Shown here piece by piece: positions 1-12,100 of a stretch of 64,000 nt of DNA. The stretch covers positions 860,001 through 924,000 of the forward strand of contig JAOTON010000477.1 in NCBI GenBank assembly GCA_034440635.1, read 5' to 3'. The position numbers and the translations under genes are program-made. Positions within the stretch are counted from its first letter, which is position 1. Every line of letters begins with the position of its first letter. This stretch comes from Lepas anatifera. Its lineage: Eukaryota; Arthropoda; Thecostraca; Lepadidae. Below the pieces are notes generated by a model, which searched no databases, was not told the origin of the DNA, and saw only the letters and a program-made list of their open reading frames with translations.

Positions 1-248
1 TGTTTGATGGGCCTCCTCTAGGGCACAGACGGTGAAGAATATTGTGGTGAATGCATGGGTGTGTGACTGCGATTAACTTCTCGTTTGTGAGAATGTAGAG
101 TGTAGCCTTTCAGATAAATAACCTGAGCATATATGAAATGAAAAACTTCAAACGTAAAACTAAAAATAAAATATTCCGCTAGTTTTGAAACAGTACCACA
201 ACTTATTTCTCACGATGGTGCCGTTCCATGACACAGTCACCTTTAATC

Positions 249-249
<1 letters not shown>

Positions 250-304
<55 letters not shown>
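250..304. repeat. (TA)n microsatellite
   Basis: An uninterrupted run of TA dinucleotides abuts the outer end of the left arm of the Penelope-like element. A second, longer TA tract lies beyond the right arm, so the element sits between two TA arrays. Positions 1-249 hold nothing I recognise. Confidence 0.95.
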
Positions 305-307
<3 letters not shown>

Positions 308-753
308 TCTCAAAAACTGTCGATTAAACATCAGCGAAGAGTTCGTTTTAGCTAGTTTTCTGTTTTCGTTTTCGCAGGTTCGTATAAGTTTTTCACTCTG
401 TTGTCGTTGATGGAAGATAATATAAGTCATAAATCGGTAGGCATTACACAGTTATATTATTCACGGCATTTACAGGTACAGTCGACGTTTCGAAGGCTTT
501 CAGCGACCATTATCGAGACATTAATGACATAACCACATAATAATATTACATACAAAAACACGTATTATATAAAAGTCGTGGCAGGGTCGAGCGGATTTCA
601 AAAGATGATCGGTTGTATGAAGAATGAAGCTCACAATATGTATGAATATATGATAACGTGACTAAAGCTTTTAACTTCCTTTTTTTAGGAAACACAAAAA
701 AACATGAGGCCTAAAGTCTTTCACAATTTTTCTTTTTTCTTAGTTTACAGTTG

Positions 754-1992
754 TCATGTTTTCCACAGATGGAGCTTCTCAGTTTGATCGAGTTGCGTGT
801 TTAGTTCTGGGTTGTGTTCGCGGATGTATAGTGCTTCTGTGATACATATTCTGAGATGATCATTGATATGCTTGTGTGTAAATGTGTTGTCGGTGAGGAT
901 TTTTCTGGTGAGCTGTGTTCGGTGGTGTTGTTCTACGTGGTTCTTGATGGAGCTGGTGTGGCCTGGTGCTTTGTGTAGAGTGAGGCGTCGTGAGAGGGAT
1001 GTTGTCGTGGAAAAATGTACTTAGCGGCAAGGAGCCTACAGTCTCCTAAGGGGCAGTTAAATTGATAAAGTACATTGGTGCGTGACAGAGGGGTAGTCTT
1101 GTCTGATGTGTTGTTGCGAATGATGAGGTTGGAAGTTTGTTCTATTTTTGTAATAGATAGTGAGATGCAGCTGGGTGTCAGAATTTGTGCACTTTAAGTT
1201 GTCGCGAATGATATGCTGCATGATTCTTTCGTCATCTTTTTGGGCACTGCTCATAAAGTTGCGGTAGTAGAGCCTGATGGATTTCGCTGCTGGCGCCTTG
1301 TCACTACTGGTCTTTTTTAGATGTTTTTTGAAAGTCTCATCAACAACCTTGTTAGAGTATCCGTTGTTGACAAGAATCTGACGGATTCGCCTTAACTCAC
1401 TGTGAAGAGCAGTTTGCCAGGAGCAGTTACGAACTGCTCGCCTGACAAACGCAGTTATAACACTGCGTTTGTACCTCTCCGGGCACTCACTCTCTCCGTT
1501 GAGTACTCGGCCTTCGTTCGTGGCCTTGCGATAGACATCTGTCACAAAATTGCCATCAATATCGGACACCATTACGTCTAGAAAGGGGATCTTCTCATCA
1601 ATACTTAACTCGTGTGTGAACTTGAGCACACTGTTGTGTTCGTGTTTAGAACTCAGGATTTTTAGATGATCCTCATCTCTCACATCACAGAATATATCAT
1701 CTACATACCTGCAATAGATGTTATGGCGCACATCAGGATCACATAGGACAAGGTTCTCAACCGCCGACATGTAAGCGTTAGCAAAGAGGGGGCCCAGGGA
1801 GGAGCACATAGCGACACCTTCTCGCTGTCGGTATAAGGTACCGTCTGGTCCTCTGAAAGGGGCCTCACTGGTACAGGCTTGAAGCAGCTGCTCAAGGATG
1901 GTGGCAGACATTTTCAAAAGGCATTTTGTCGGATCTGGGTTGTGGTACACAGAGGCACTATACATCCGCGAACACAACCCAGAACTAAACAC
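754..1992 (-). pseudogene. Penelope-like RT / GIY-YIG endonuclease, truncated and frameshifted
   Basis: The open frame 1992-1057 contains RT hallmarks: the GVAMCSSLGPLFAN block (most relatives have Gly where this copy has Cys) and the catalytic YVDDIF motif, followed by FLDVMV. The frame then shifts near 1080. The endonuclease region continues in other frames (LSRRLTLH, then EALYIREHNPELNTQL) to a stop at 756-754. The apparent start codon at 1992 is artefactual: the first 15 or so residues are antisense to the inverted endonuclease copy, so the RT lacks its N-terminal half. It cannot make a functional protein as it stands. Confidence 0.85.
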
Positions 1993-2487
1993 GCAACTCG
2001 ATCAAACTGAGAAGCTCCATCTTTGGAATACATGACAACTGTAAACTAAGAAAAAGAAAAATTGTGAAAGACTTTAAGCCTCATGCTTTTTGTGTATGCT
2101 CAAAAAGAGGAAGTTAAAAGCTTTAGTCACGTTATCATATATTCATACATATTGTGAGCTTCATTCTTCATACAACCGATCATCTTTTGAAATCCGCTCG
2201 ACCCTGCCACGACTTTTAAATAGTATGTGTTTTTGTATGTAATATTATTATGTGGTTATGTCATTAATGTCTCGATAATGGTCGCTGAAAGCCTTCAAAA
2301 CGTCGACTGTACCTGTAAATACCGGAATAACATAACTGTGTAATGCCTACCGATTTAGGACTTACATTATCTTCCATCAACGACAACAGAGTGAAAAAAC
2401 TTATACGAACCTGCGAAAACGAAAACAGAAAACTAGCTAAAACGAACTCTTCGCTGAAGTTTAATCGACAGTTTTTGAGAGAAAATA
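1941..2487 (+). mobile_element. Second, 5'-truncated Penelope-like copy (endonuclease tail + 3' UTR)
   Basis: Read on the plus strand this segment encodes the same EALYIREHNPELNTQL tail and stop as the minus-strand copy, followed by the same 3' UTR in inverted orientation. It forms the right arm of the inverted structure. Confidence 0.8.
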
Positions 2488-2521
2488 TATGGCCAAAATA
2501 CACAACTATATATGTATGTAT

Positions 2522-2522
<1 letters not shown>

Positions 2523-2576
<54 letters not shown>

Positions 2577-2608
2577 TTATATATATTTCATATTTTATAT
2601 ATATAATA

Positions 2609-2646
<38 letters not shown>

Positions 2647-2720
2647 TATATATATACATATACTATATATATTTCATATTTTATATATATAATATGTATA
2701 TATATATATAATATATGTTT
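2523..2720. repeat. Compound TA-rich microsatellite
   Basis: TA tracts are interrupted by two similar TTTCATATTTTATA blocks, suggesting duplication inside the array. It abuts the palindrome to its right. Confidence 0.9.
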
Positions 2721-3050
2721 AACTTTCACACAAGCCATACGTCTGCTTGCCTCATCTTCCAAAAATGTTCTGCTCTGTTGCTTTGTCGATTTTTTCCACC
2801 AGAAGTACGTCAAACAATGAAAAAAGTGAAGAATGAAGCAGGAGTGCAAGAAGAGATGCCAGTAAGACATACTATATATATGACACTACTATATACATAC
2901 TATATACTCTTCTTGCACTCTTGCTTCATTTTCTTCATTTTTTCATTGTTTGACGTACTTCTGGTGGAAAAAATCGACAAAGCAACAGGGCAGAACATTT
3001 TTGGAAGATGAGGCAAGCAGACAGTATGGCTTGAGTGAAAGTTAAACATA
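2712..3050. repeat. Long near-perfect palindrome (~145-bp arms, ~50-bp loop)
   Basis: Left arm 2712-2857 reads almost exactly as the reverse complement of 2908-3050, with a few substitutions and one-base indels. The loop is TA-rich. No coding potential is evident. It could be a fold-back MITE or an inverted duplication made at the TA-rich junction. No target duplication was identified. Confidence 0.85.
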
Positions 3051-3642
3051 TTCTGGAGGAAGTCTAAAACAGGTTTCCCAATGGCTCCAAATGTTTGCTA
3101 GGGTGTTCATGGTTTTTCCATGTGTAGATGGGTCAGTATAGGAGTAACAAATAACCAGTGTTTTATGTTTGGAGTGATGCCATCTTGCATTTTAATTTGT
3201 ACTTGAGTGATACAATGCATAGTCGTGCAACCAGCGTCTTTTCTTTACATTTCTGGTAACACTACCGCCTTTTAATGACAGGTCATGAGGTTGCAGGACC
3301 TCGGACCTTCATGTCGTGCGCGACATGGCATGCCATGGCATGGTATTAATCAACAGAAACACAACAGAAGAGCTGTTGCTTATCAATGTTACACAAATGG
3401 CAAGATGATGATGCCTACAAATGCTTTTAAATTGAAAAAAACAACACATGGTGCCCCAGGCCAAACTACCCCAAGATGCTGCGCCTTTTTTGTTTCGGAT
3501 ATTTTCTTTTATGTATTAGCATCACTGTGAACGAACTGTTTAGGGGAGAATATACACTTAATTCAGCTTTTGTTTATATTTCTCGTTTTTATGTATTTTA
3601 TTAGCTGCATAAGTGTGGAGTATAATGAGTTACCTTGCATAC
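3051..3642. other. No gene recognised
   Basis: Unique-looking AT-rich sequence with short open frames only. No conserved motif or splice-bounded exon of the ASAH1-like gene was found here. Confidence 0.5.
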
Positions 3643-3785
3643 TGTGGTGGACACATGGGGGGACTAGTGGGCACAACCCCCTGCCCAAAATGTCAGTGCC
3701 TATAGTTAATGCATAGCCGAAGGCTGTTCCGAGGCAATGGCGGGGAAGCCCGTGCCCCCGAAATGTTGTCCTGAATTCGCCACTG
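3643..3785. mobile_element. hAT-like MITE, CAGTGG/CCACTG family (copy 1)
   Basis: The segment ends in a CGCCACTGC motif and shares the phrase GGCTGTTCCGAGGCAATGGC with the copy at 39135-39278. The left end (GTGGTGGACAC) is a decayed version of the other terminus. No duplication is clear. Confidence 0.55.
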
Positions 3786-3998
3786 CTTGCAGGCATGTAA
3801 ACATACATACGTTGCAGAGTGTCCATTTTGTCTGGGGATTTCTCTGACTTGCTAAAATATTAACAGGCACAGCGGAGAGAGGTCTGGCGTCAATGTGCAG
3901 TGGAGGGACCCCTTAAGTTCTAAAAAAATTGAACCGGAAAAACGCACGTTTGGGAGTGTGCGGGAGCGATGATGGTCTGCATTATGCCAAAGTTTCAT

Positions 3999-4940
3999 GT
4001 AGAGGAGACCAGGGCAAAACGGACTTTGGGGCAAAACGGATTTTTGCTATTTCGGTATGTTACTGGTGTTTCTATTTAGCTTTTAGAAGATGAACTACTG
4101 CTTTCGACAAAGGACGTCAGAATATAGCGTGTATAGCGACATTTAGCGGCATCATTTCGATGCGAGATGGCTGGAGAGCATTTTCCTGTATTACGAAATT
4201 TACAAGTTTTAAATCCTAGTTTTTCAAGTGAGAAACTAATTTCAGTTCTGATAGTAATATGTCTGAATGAGTGGCAGCGTAGGCTTACGGTAATGGTAAT
4301 TTCAAATCTCAAAGTGTGCTATTTTTTCCGACACTTAAAAACTTGAATCGGAGTAGCTATGGGGCAAAACGAAAGGGGCAAGATGAACTAATGGTGTAAA
4401 ATGTTCTGATGGTCTGGTTTACCCCAATCACTTAGGATAATGTGCTATGTAGTTTGTTATTGTGGTAAGGTCAAAGAAACAGCGAGAAAACACGGCAGGG
4501 GCGGCTCCAGATTGAGGAGCAGTCTTGTGCCAAAATGAAAGCAGGTCAAACTTTTCACTGAGTTAATAGATGTTGACGCTTTAACGAAAATATGATGTTT
4601 TTTTACCATATTATATTACCCAGGCTGCCAGGGATGTGGATTTATATATCTTTGGGGGTGCTCGGGCAAAGTCCAATGACAGCAGGTCATACAGTCTCCA
4701 TTTTGCCCCTTCCTGAAAACCATTATGCCCCAGAGTTGGGGCAAAACGGACAAAAAACATTAGCTTACATATTTTACTGGCATGTTTCTCCAAATTGATT
4801 TTTTAAGTTGATACTCTTATATTAGACACAAAATTCATTAGGCTACGTCAGGGTGTATAGCTAAAAAATTTCGGCGCACTTTTGAGCTTGCTATGTTAGA
4901 AAAAAACTTATGGTGTCCGTTTTGCCCTGGTCTCCTCTAC
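3999..4940. mobile_element. Non-autonomous DNA transposon with 26-bp perfect TIRs
   Basis: The left end begins GTAGAGGAGACCAGGGCAAA and the right end is its exact reverse complement over 26 bp. The internal phrase GGGGCAAAACGG recurs near 4028, 4359 and 4737. No transposase frame is present. No 8-bp duplication is visible; TA at 4000-4001 and 4938-4939 would allow a TA-targeting element with slightly shorter TIRs. Superfamily is unassigned. Confidence 0.8.
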
Positions 4941-6084
4941 CTAACTTAATACCTTCAAGTCGTGATTAATGTCGTGATTGTGTGGGGAAAAGGCGGAAAT
5001 ATACCAAATGCGGACTAAGATCACACAGAAAAGGTTCAACACAATATTTTCGGAAAGTTTGAGGTCAAGGTCATTCAAGGTTACTGGCTTATGACGTAAA
5101 AATATGGCATATGCCTAATAATAAATAAATAATGTACAATATAACTGGTACTATAGCAGCTTTTGGGCGGAAAATGAGGAAAATGAGACCTTTAAAAAGA
5201 CCGTTGTCCCTGGCCTGTGACCTTGACCTTGAAATTGAGAAGCCTTAACTATAAAGTCACATCATAACATACGCCATGTTGAATAACTTCATCTGATCGA
5301 AATGCTGGGACCAATGAATTTAACCGGTGACTGCACCTTAACCTTAACCTTCATGAGGGGTGGCCTCTAAATATAATCCGATTATCGAACGTTATGACGT
5401 CACCACTCGGTCTACAATGCAGGCGGACTGGTGCGACCGCGCCATTGCGATGATTGCGAATTTAGGTCTGACTTTGAAAGTGCGGGATGATCGATTTTCA
5501 AAATTAGTTCACCAATCAACGCGCTCATGAATTCCCTCAAATATGAGTATGTAATGTTGTCTGGGACCGAACGGTTCTCCGGCCACCTTGAAAAAATATA
5601 TGGGGGCACTTTAGGACCCACTTCACTGAACATTTTAAGGTGTAGGTCAGATGCAAATTGTCACTATAACACTGTGGAGCACGTATTTGTGGATGGTTTC
5701 CTCTTATCTGAACATTTCACTAGGATTTTGTTTCATCTTTTGGTTGGGGGTGCCCAGCTCACTATTGGGGGTGCCCGGCACATCATTGGGGGTACGAGGC
5801 ACCCCCAAAGAGATAGAAATCCACACCCCTGACCTACTCTGGGTTCACGAATCATTCGGTGTTGGGCCCCATGTACCCTCTCGCTATTGTTTTTGGCTCA
5901 ATGCGACAAGATATACCCTCTCAGGTCCAGCCAAATGTTCAGTAGAGCTGAACTTCAACATTGTCTGACTTCTTGAAAATGCGTCATATGTAATAGCAAT
6001 TTTATCGCCCCCCCTCCCTCCCGTTCTGGACACCTCAGCTGCAGGAGTGCCAGGGCTGTGGACCCAGCGGTGGCGAGGGCTCAC
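4941..6084. other. Non-coding; intron 6 or downstream of ASAH1-like exon 6
   Basis: No exon recognised. 5060-5345 has AGGTCA-like phrases (GAGGTCAAGGTCA, TGACCTTGACCTT). Around 5740-5830 there are short repeats of TTGGGGGTGCCC whose sequence also appears near 4640-4680. Confidence 0.5.
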
Positions 6085-6198
6085 CTGCCGAGTGATGACC
6101 GTGTTCCACTGCACCTTGGCGCCCAGCAGCCACTGCATCATGTACCAGAGGCCGGGCTTGAGAGTGAACCGCTCGTCAATCGTTAGCGAGAAGGCGTT
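6085..6198 (-). CDS. ASAH1: ASAH1-like exon 6
   Basis: 38 residues, phase 0 to 0, acceptor TTGCCAG, donor GTGAGC. Encodes [16 protein letters not shown] and [17 protein letters not shown], matching the FSLT-ERF block of acid ceramidases. This is the last exon I could find before the left edge. Confidence 0.9.
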
Positions 6199-9100
6199 CT
6201 GGCAAAGACACGGGATCGGTGTGGGCGATACACAGTCCTAGTCGGTACATAGTCGTTTCATGTTCAGCTTCGGGTTATTAAGGGTTATTAAGGTTAAAGG
6301 GCGATTCGGCATCTGAATAGTTCCAGTCCAATAATCAAAATCGGTATTTGTAATGGCAGAATCAGCGTTGGGACAGGAATACCGTCATCGAGCTGACAAT
6401 GAAAAGTCGTATAGCTGTCTGGACATACAACATCACCATTTAACCATCACGTACATAGAAGAAAGCTGATCCGGGCTCTACCGGGATGATCAGCCTGCCC
6501 AGCCTCCCAGAGACTCTTCAACTCACGCTCACTGGTCTGAGTTCCGTGTGTGACCTCTACACTCTCTCAGAGACTCTCAAACTCCCGATTAATGCTCTGA
6601 GCCAGTGAGGAGATCTCCATTTTTCCAGCGTTGCTGCAGTCCTGGCTTACCGGTTTAACTCCCGTGAGGACGCCAACCATTCCAGCGAACCCAGCGGAGC
6701 GGAACAGGGTGGCGTTGTTGCGGGTGTACTCCAGGGTGACGGTCAGAGGCCGCAGGGCCTCCGTCACCCGCCAGGTGTGGTTGGACGTGTCCCACCTGTC
6801 AGCAGCAGCAGAGCCAGTCCAGCACACGCACTGCTGGCCTGGTGGGCGCGTCGAGCACTGGTTCGAAGGCTTATGTTTATTTTTCAGTTATCATTTCTTA
6901 CATATTTGTTTCTAGGGGCATATTATGGGGATAATGCGTAACTCGGCCAAATTTCTTGATGACAAGATAGACCATTAAATAAGTTTCAAATCGCAATAGA
7001 CTGCCATGATGTGACCCAAGTCTTATTTGGTGGCTCTTGTGACGCATGAAATATTCTGAATAAATATTGTATCAAGTGTGCAACCAACAATTGTACTCAA
7101 TTTTGATGTTGCGCCTAGCTAGACACGAATCAGGACTCGAACGTTTACCCAAAAATGTACTCGTTTTTTCAAAAATGTCGGCGTGGAGGATGGCTAACGT
7201 ACCCCATGAATAGTCCAAAATCGAGGTTTCTGCCGTGAATAAGAGCACCGTCGCTGTCCTGGGCGATGATGGACGTGCACACGGTGAAGATCTCGTAGAA
7301 GATATTCATCAGTGTCATATCACCTGTGCGATCATCGCTTAGTCAGAGCGCTCCTAGCCCAGCCGAATCTTCAGGTGTCTGAGCAAAGATTGAAGCATTC
7401 CAAAATCCAAAAAAATCTGGGCAGTCTAAAGCAGCGATGAGGGGATTTCTGCACGCTAATGTTCTGGGCAAACGTTTCATAGTGAAGCCTGCTCGATCTG
7501 CGTGGTCTTTATAATTTTTGTGAGAAAAAATAATGCACATTTCGGCTGCAAAAAAATTAGACCGGTCAGAGGAGCTGTACTCCAAAAATCGGTGCGCATT
7601 TTTTCTCAACACCTAGGGATTTCTGCTGCGTAGCCTGTATGCGATCTGTGGTAAATTGACTTTATTTCACGTTATTTAATTTTTATCTTTCTAACATTTT
7701 CTCCTTTTTTCTTTTTTTCTACACTACATCGTGCACTGTATTGTGTATGCGCCTGGCTACCCGCCTCATCGTTGATTCCCGGCGCACTGACGCTGTCCCG
7801 CGGTCACCTTTTTGGGTGCTGTCCTGCGTTTGGTCGCAGTATCTCTGTCTGCCGCTCGCTTCGCGCTGGCCCGCCTGCGCCTGTACGCGGCCCCTAGCCT
7901 TCTGGACCGTGTGGTATTGATATCGTGTTTCTCTTTGTAAACATCATCTACGTTTTTATCTTTTTGCATCATCATGTCTTCTTCTTTTTTAACCCGTGTG
8001 TATTCCGAAATATATATGTATGGATGTAATACCCTACACGGATATTTTAAACTTGATTATTTCAGTTGCCCAGATTATCACAGCCACAAAATGAAGTGAT
8101 GAATACAATCACTTACCCTCTGATATACTGGTGGCAGTGGCCATTCCTTTTATCTCATCGCGGAATGGGTACGGCAGGTACTTGCCGATAACCCTCGAGA
8201 GTTCCTCCAAGGTTTCAAATATATTCTTCCCGAATAGAGAGACGGCCTCTTTGCGAATTGTTTTCACCAAATTCTCAGCCTGTATGATTGGAAGACAAAA
8301 AGTGAGAGAGAGAGAGAGAGAGAGAGAAAGAAAGAGAGAGAGAGGGAGAGAGAGAGAAATGAAGAAGTGAGAGCACTTGACACGGTGAAGGGGAGGCAAT
8401 GCATTCAATACGTGGTTACTGTTCTGAAAACATTTGTGCACTGCATATTTTTTTTAATTATGCTTTTGATATTGTCTGATTTGCTCGGTCTTATTGAATT
8501 AAAACTAGAAATTTGAATGTAATAAGCACTTTTTCATCCGACCTGCTATTTGGGATTTGAGAAAATACCGCCAATAACATCTCAGCACGTAATAATCTAT
8601 ATCCTCGCTGCAGCACTGGACATCATATCTGCTTTGCCTGTTTTTCTGCTGATAATTTTTTCTTCAATTTTTCAGAAGCATGAAACATAGAAACAAGCTG
8701 AATCAAAGCCTACATTCAAGAACTTTACAAATAACGAAAAATGATTCAATTCATTGGTGTGACCACGTGAGGGGGAGGAAGGATTTCAGCCTCCCTTGGG
8801 GCCGGCTACCCCTTTCTCCAAGGAAAGTCGGTCCTCCCCTTTTTAAAAAAAAGAATGCTGCATTCCAAAAAGGGCCTTGCTGGATTGGAAAAATTCCTCC
8901 CCTTGCTGGATTCCAAAATGATTTTAAATTGTATCGTAAACACGAGTGGAAGGGTAGGAGGGGCCCAAATCCGAGAAAATTTTTGATCTAGAGAAGATAC
9001 GAGTAGTTTTATCTACGTCAGCCCCACCGTCTCCCCTCCCCCCGGCTTTTTTGGTGGAGATGTTCTTGACTCGTCTGTATTTCTAACTTCCCATACTTGA

Positions 9101-12100
9101 ACTCAACTACCAACAAACCGGACACCTATCCAAATACCAAAATCATGTCTCATGTCAAGAGACAAACATCATTTTTCATTTCAGCACGGCCGCTTGGCTG
9201 GGGTGACGACCGGCGGACTCACCGCCGGCGCCATGTCCTCCATCAGCTTGCAGTAGCGGTACTCGGGCGGCAGGTCCAGGTTGATGACGTAGTGAGGCAC
9301 CGCCCGCTCCGGCGGCGGCGGGTAGGTGCCGCTCTCGCATGTCTGGTGCTGCAATACGGTCGTGTAGTGTTATCGAAGTCTGCCACTACAGGCTTTTTCT
9401 TCAGGAGCTTAACTAGTGCTAGAAAGAAAGAGAAAGGTGCTATTTAACAGTGGCGTTGGCACTCAACCCAGTGACCGGGCATGCTCCACTACAATCAGGT
9501 GTAATGGAGTTCCCAATCAGGTGTACAGCTGTTCGTCCGTAAAGTCCGAAACAAAACAAAAACTCTCTTTGTACCGGCTATATGTATGTATGCAGGTATC
9601 ATATGGAGTGTGTGTTCAACTGTGACTCGGCAGTTGGGGCGTACTGCTGCACTGCGGCACAGTATAGCCACATGAAAAACGTGCTCTGCGGTACAGTATA
9701 GCCACATGCCAAACGTGCTCAGTGGTACAGTATAGCCACATGCAAAACGTGTTCTGCGGTACAGTATAACCAGATTCAAAACGTGTTTTGCGGTACAGTA
9801 TAGCCACATGCAAAACGTGTTCTGCGGTACAGTATAGCCACATGCAAAACGTACTCTGCGGTACAGTATAGCCACATGAAAAACGTGTTCTGTGGTACAG
9901 TATAGCCACATGCAAAACGTGTTCTGCGGTACAGTATAGCCACATGCCAAACGTGTTCTGCGGTACAGTATAGCCACAAGCAAAACGTGTTCTGCGGTAC
10001 AGTATAGCCACATGCCAAACGTGTTCTGCGGTACAGTATAGCCACATGCAAAACGTGTTCTGCGGTACAGTATAGCCACATGCAAAACGTACTCTGCGGT
10101 ACAGTATAGCCACATGAAAAACGTGTTCTGTGGTACAGTATAGCCACATGCAAAACGTGTTCTGCGGTACAGTATAGCCACATGCCAAACGTGTTCTGCG
10201 GTACAGTATAGCCACATGCCAAACGTGTTCTGCGGTACAATATAGCCACATGCAAAACGTGCTCTGCCATGCAGACTGCGCAGCTGGGCACGAGCCCCAT
10301 ACTGTACTGTAAAACACGTGCCTTTGACCTATGACTAAACTGTGTCGCAGTGCACGTGCCGCCTGTCAGAGGTGCAGAAAGTATGCTGGCTGTCACAAAC
10401 TCAATGCGACGTATGCCTCCTCTGTCACACAGAGCTGGAAATAATTGTATACTTAAATACTATTTCCAATATGCTGAATGTCCTCTACCTGTCCTTTACT
10501 TTTTGCAGCAGACAAGGTTCTAGCACCAAACCATTACAGCATGAAAGTAGTAAGTTTGCATTTATAGATCATCTTTTTGTTTTTGGAAGGAAAATTTCCA
10601 ATTATGGGTCATTTTTTCCAGTATTGGGGTCATAACTATTATTGGCAACTCTGACTGCAGTTTCCCCCAATGACATGCATTTCCTTTTTGAGGAAGTTTC
10701 CATTTTTGAAAGGAGTGTTTCCAATTATGGTACTTTTCCACATGATTACATGTAGCAATTATCATGAAAATAGTCATTAATGGGAACATACCTATTAATG
10801 GGAGCGTACATGTACACACAATTGGGAACCCTAACCACAGCTTCTCCCCCCCCACTAAACTTCTATCTCACTTATCAACAAAAGGGAAAAAATGTCAATG
10901 TCAACATAGTATTTGAATCTACCTAAAATGTGTTGGTAAAGTGGACCTTAGGTAGCATTTTTATAAACACATCAAATGCTTAAAATTTGCATCCCACTCA
11001 TGATCATTACCTGCCTGGTCATTCCTTTTTGCAGTAAAAACTCTGAGGCAACTAGCCTGCATAGATGTAAAATTATGTCTATTGCCCTAATAGGTACAGA
11101 GGTATTGGAATTCACATACCAAAGAAAGATCCAGTGTAGTCAAAATCCTGCTTTAAATCTATGCAGTTCAGGTCCTGTGCGTTGCTTACCACCACTGGTA
11201 GTAAGCAACACATCCCAAACCAGCGTTTTTCGAAGTCTATTTCTTTCTGAGATTTGCTATGATTTTCTGAGATAAGAAGGAGGTCTACTTGGCCCCCTCC
11301 AGTGCACGTTAGTTCCAGGCCCCTCTCCAGTGTGGGTGTTAACACTTTGTGGAGGACTGCATTAGCACACATTTGCTATCTGTACAATATTGATATGATA
11401 ATTTGATCATGAAAACTCACCTGAATCACTGTTGTTGCCAGCCTGTTGCTGGCGCCAACTCTCCCACCTTCCTCCAGCTCCAAATCTATCTAACCAATCT
11501 AGGGCACAAATAAACTAAGGCACAAGCAGGCTAAGGAATGAAAAACCAAGTTTGATATGGGAAAGCGCATCAGTCTTACAATAGCCTACATTCATCTTAG
11601 ATTAGCCATGGGCAGCAATATTTATTCTAGCTAGTTTCAGCCTGCACTTATATTAAATATACCTAATGAATATGCCCTCAAAATAAGTGGCTTCCCGCCT
11701 GTTTAAATTTTTGGCAGGCTCTACATCACATAAACATTTCTAACTTGTCTTGTCGCTGTTGCGCAGTTTAAGTAGAATTGCTGCCCAGCTATGTTTATTT
11801 TCTCACTCACTTAGTACTCCAGGTGTGAGACACCCTGTTCCTCAGCTCCAAATCTCAGGCAAACCCATTGAATGCGCGAAAAGCTTCAAATTCTTAGGCG
11901 TCATCCTTGATACCCGCCTTAGTTTTAACGAGCATATTACCAAAGTCGTCTCTAGCTGTCAAAAACGAGTCAATATCCTCCGCATGCTCGGCGGAACAGA
12001 GTACGGCGGGGATCGAAAGACCCTGCTCATGCTCTACAAGTCCTTGATCCGGCCCATACTGAATATAATTCGTTCGTCTTTGACTCAACGAACAACACTA

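Larger units (their letters stand above)
306..2487 (-). mobile_element. Penelope-like retroelement with inverted terminal copies
   Basis: The core (about 1940 down to 754, minus strand) encodes a Penelope-type reverse transcriptase followed by a GIY-YIG-type endonuclease tail. The outer ~545 bp at 306-849 and 1941-2487 are near-identical inverted copies of each other, each holding the end of the endonuclease plus the 3' UTR. The 3' end of the minus-strand copy points left and the 3' end of a second, 5'-truncated plus-strand copy points right. Penelope-like elements are known to carry such partial copies (pLTRs), direct or inverted. The element is flanked by TA arrays and lies downstream of, or in a late intron of, the ASAH1-like gene. 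Confidence 0.85.

Noticed and set aside
1..5968. Remaining C-terminal exons of the ASAH1-like gene
   Set aside because: Scanned the minus strand for the expected asparagine- and cysteine-containing C-terminal blocks but saw none; they are probably outside the window.
9495..10396. Minus-strand frames of 206-240 residues repeating a Tyr-Thr-Val-Pro-Gln-type motif
   Set aside because: 34-bp minisatellite keeps all three frames open; no start context or homology.
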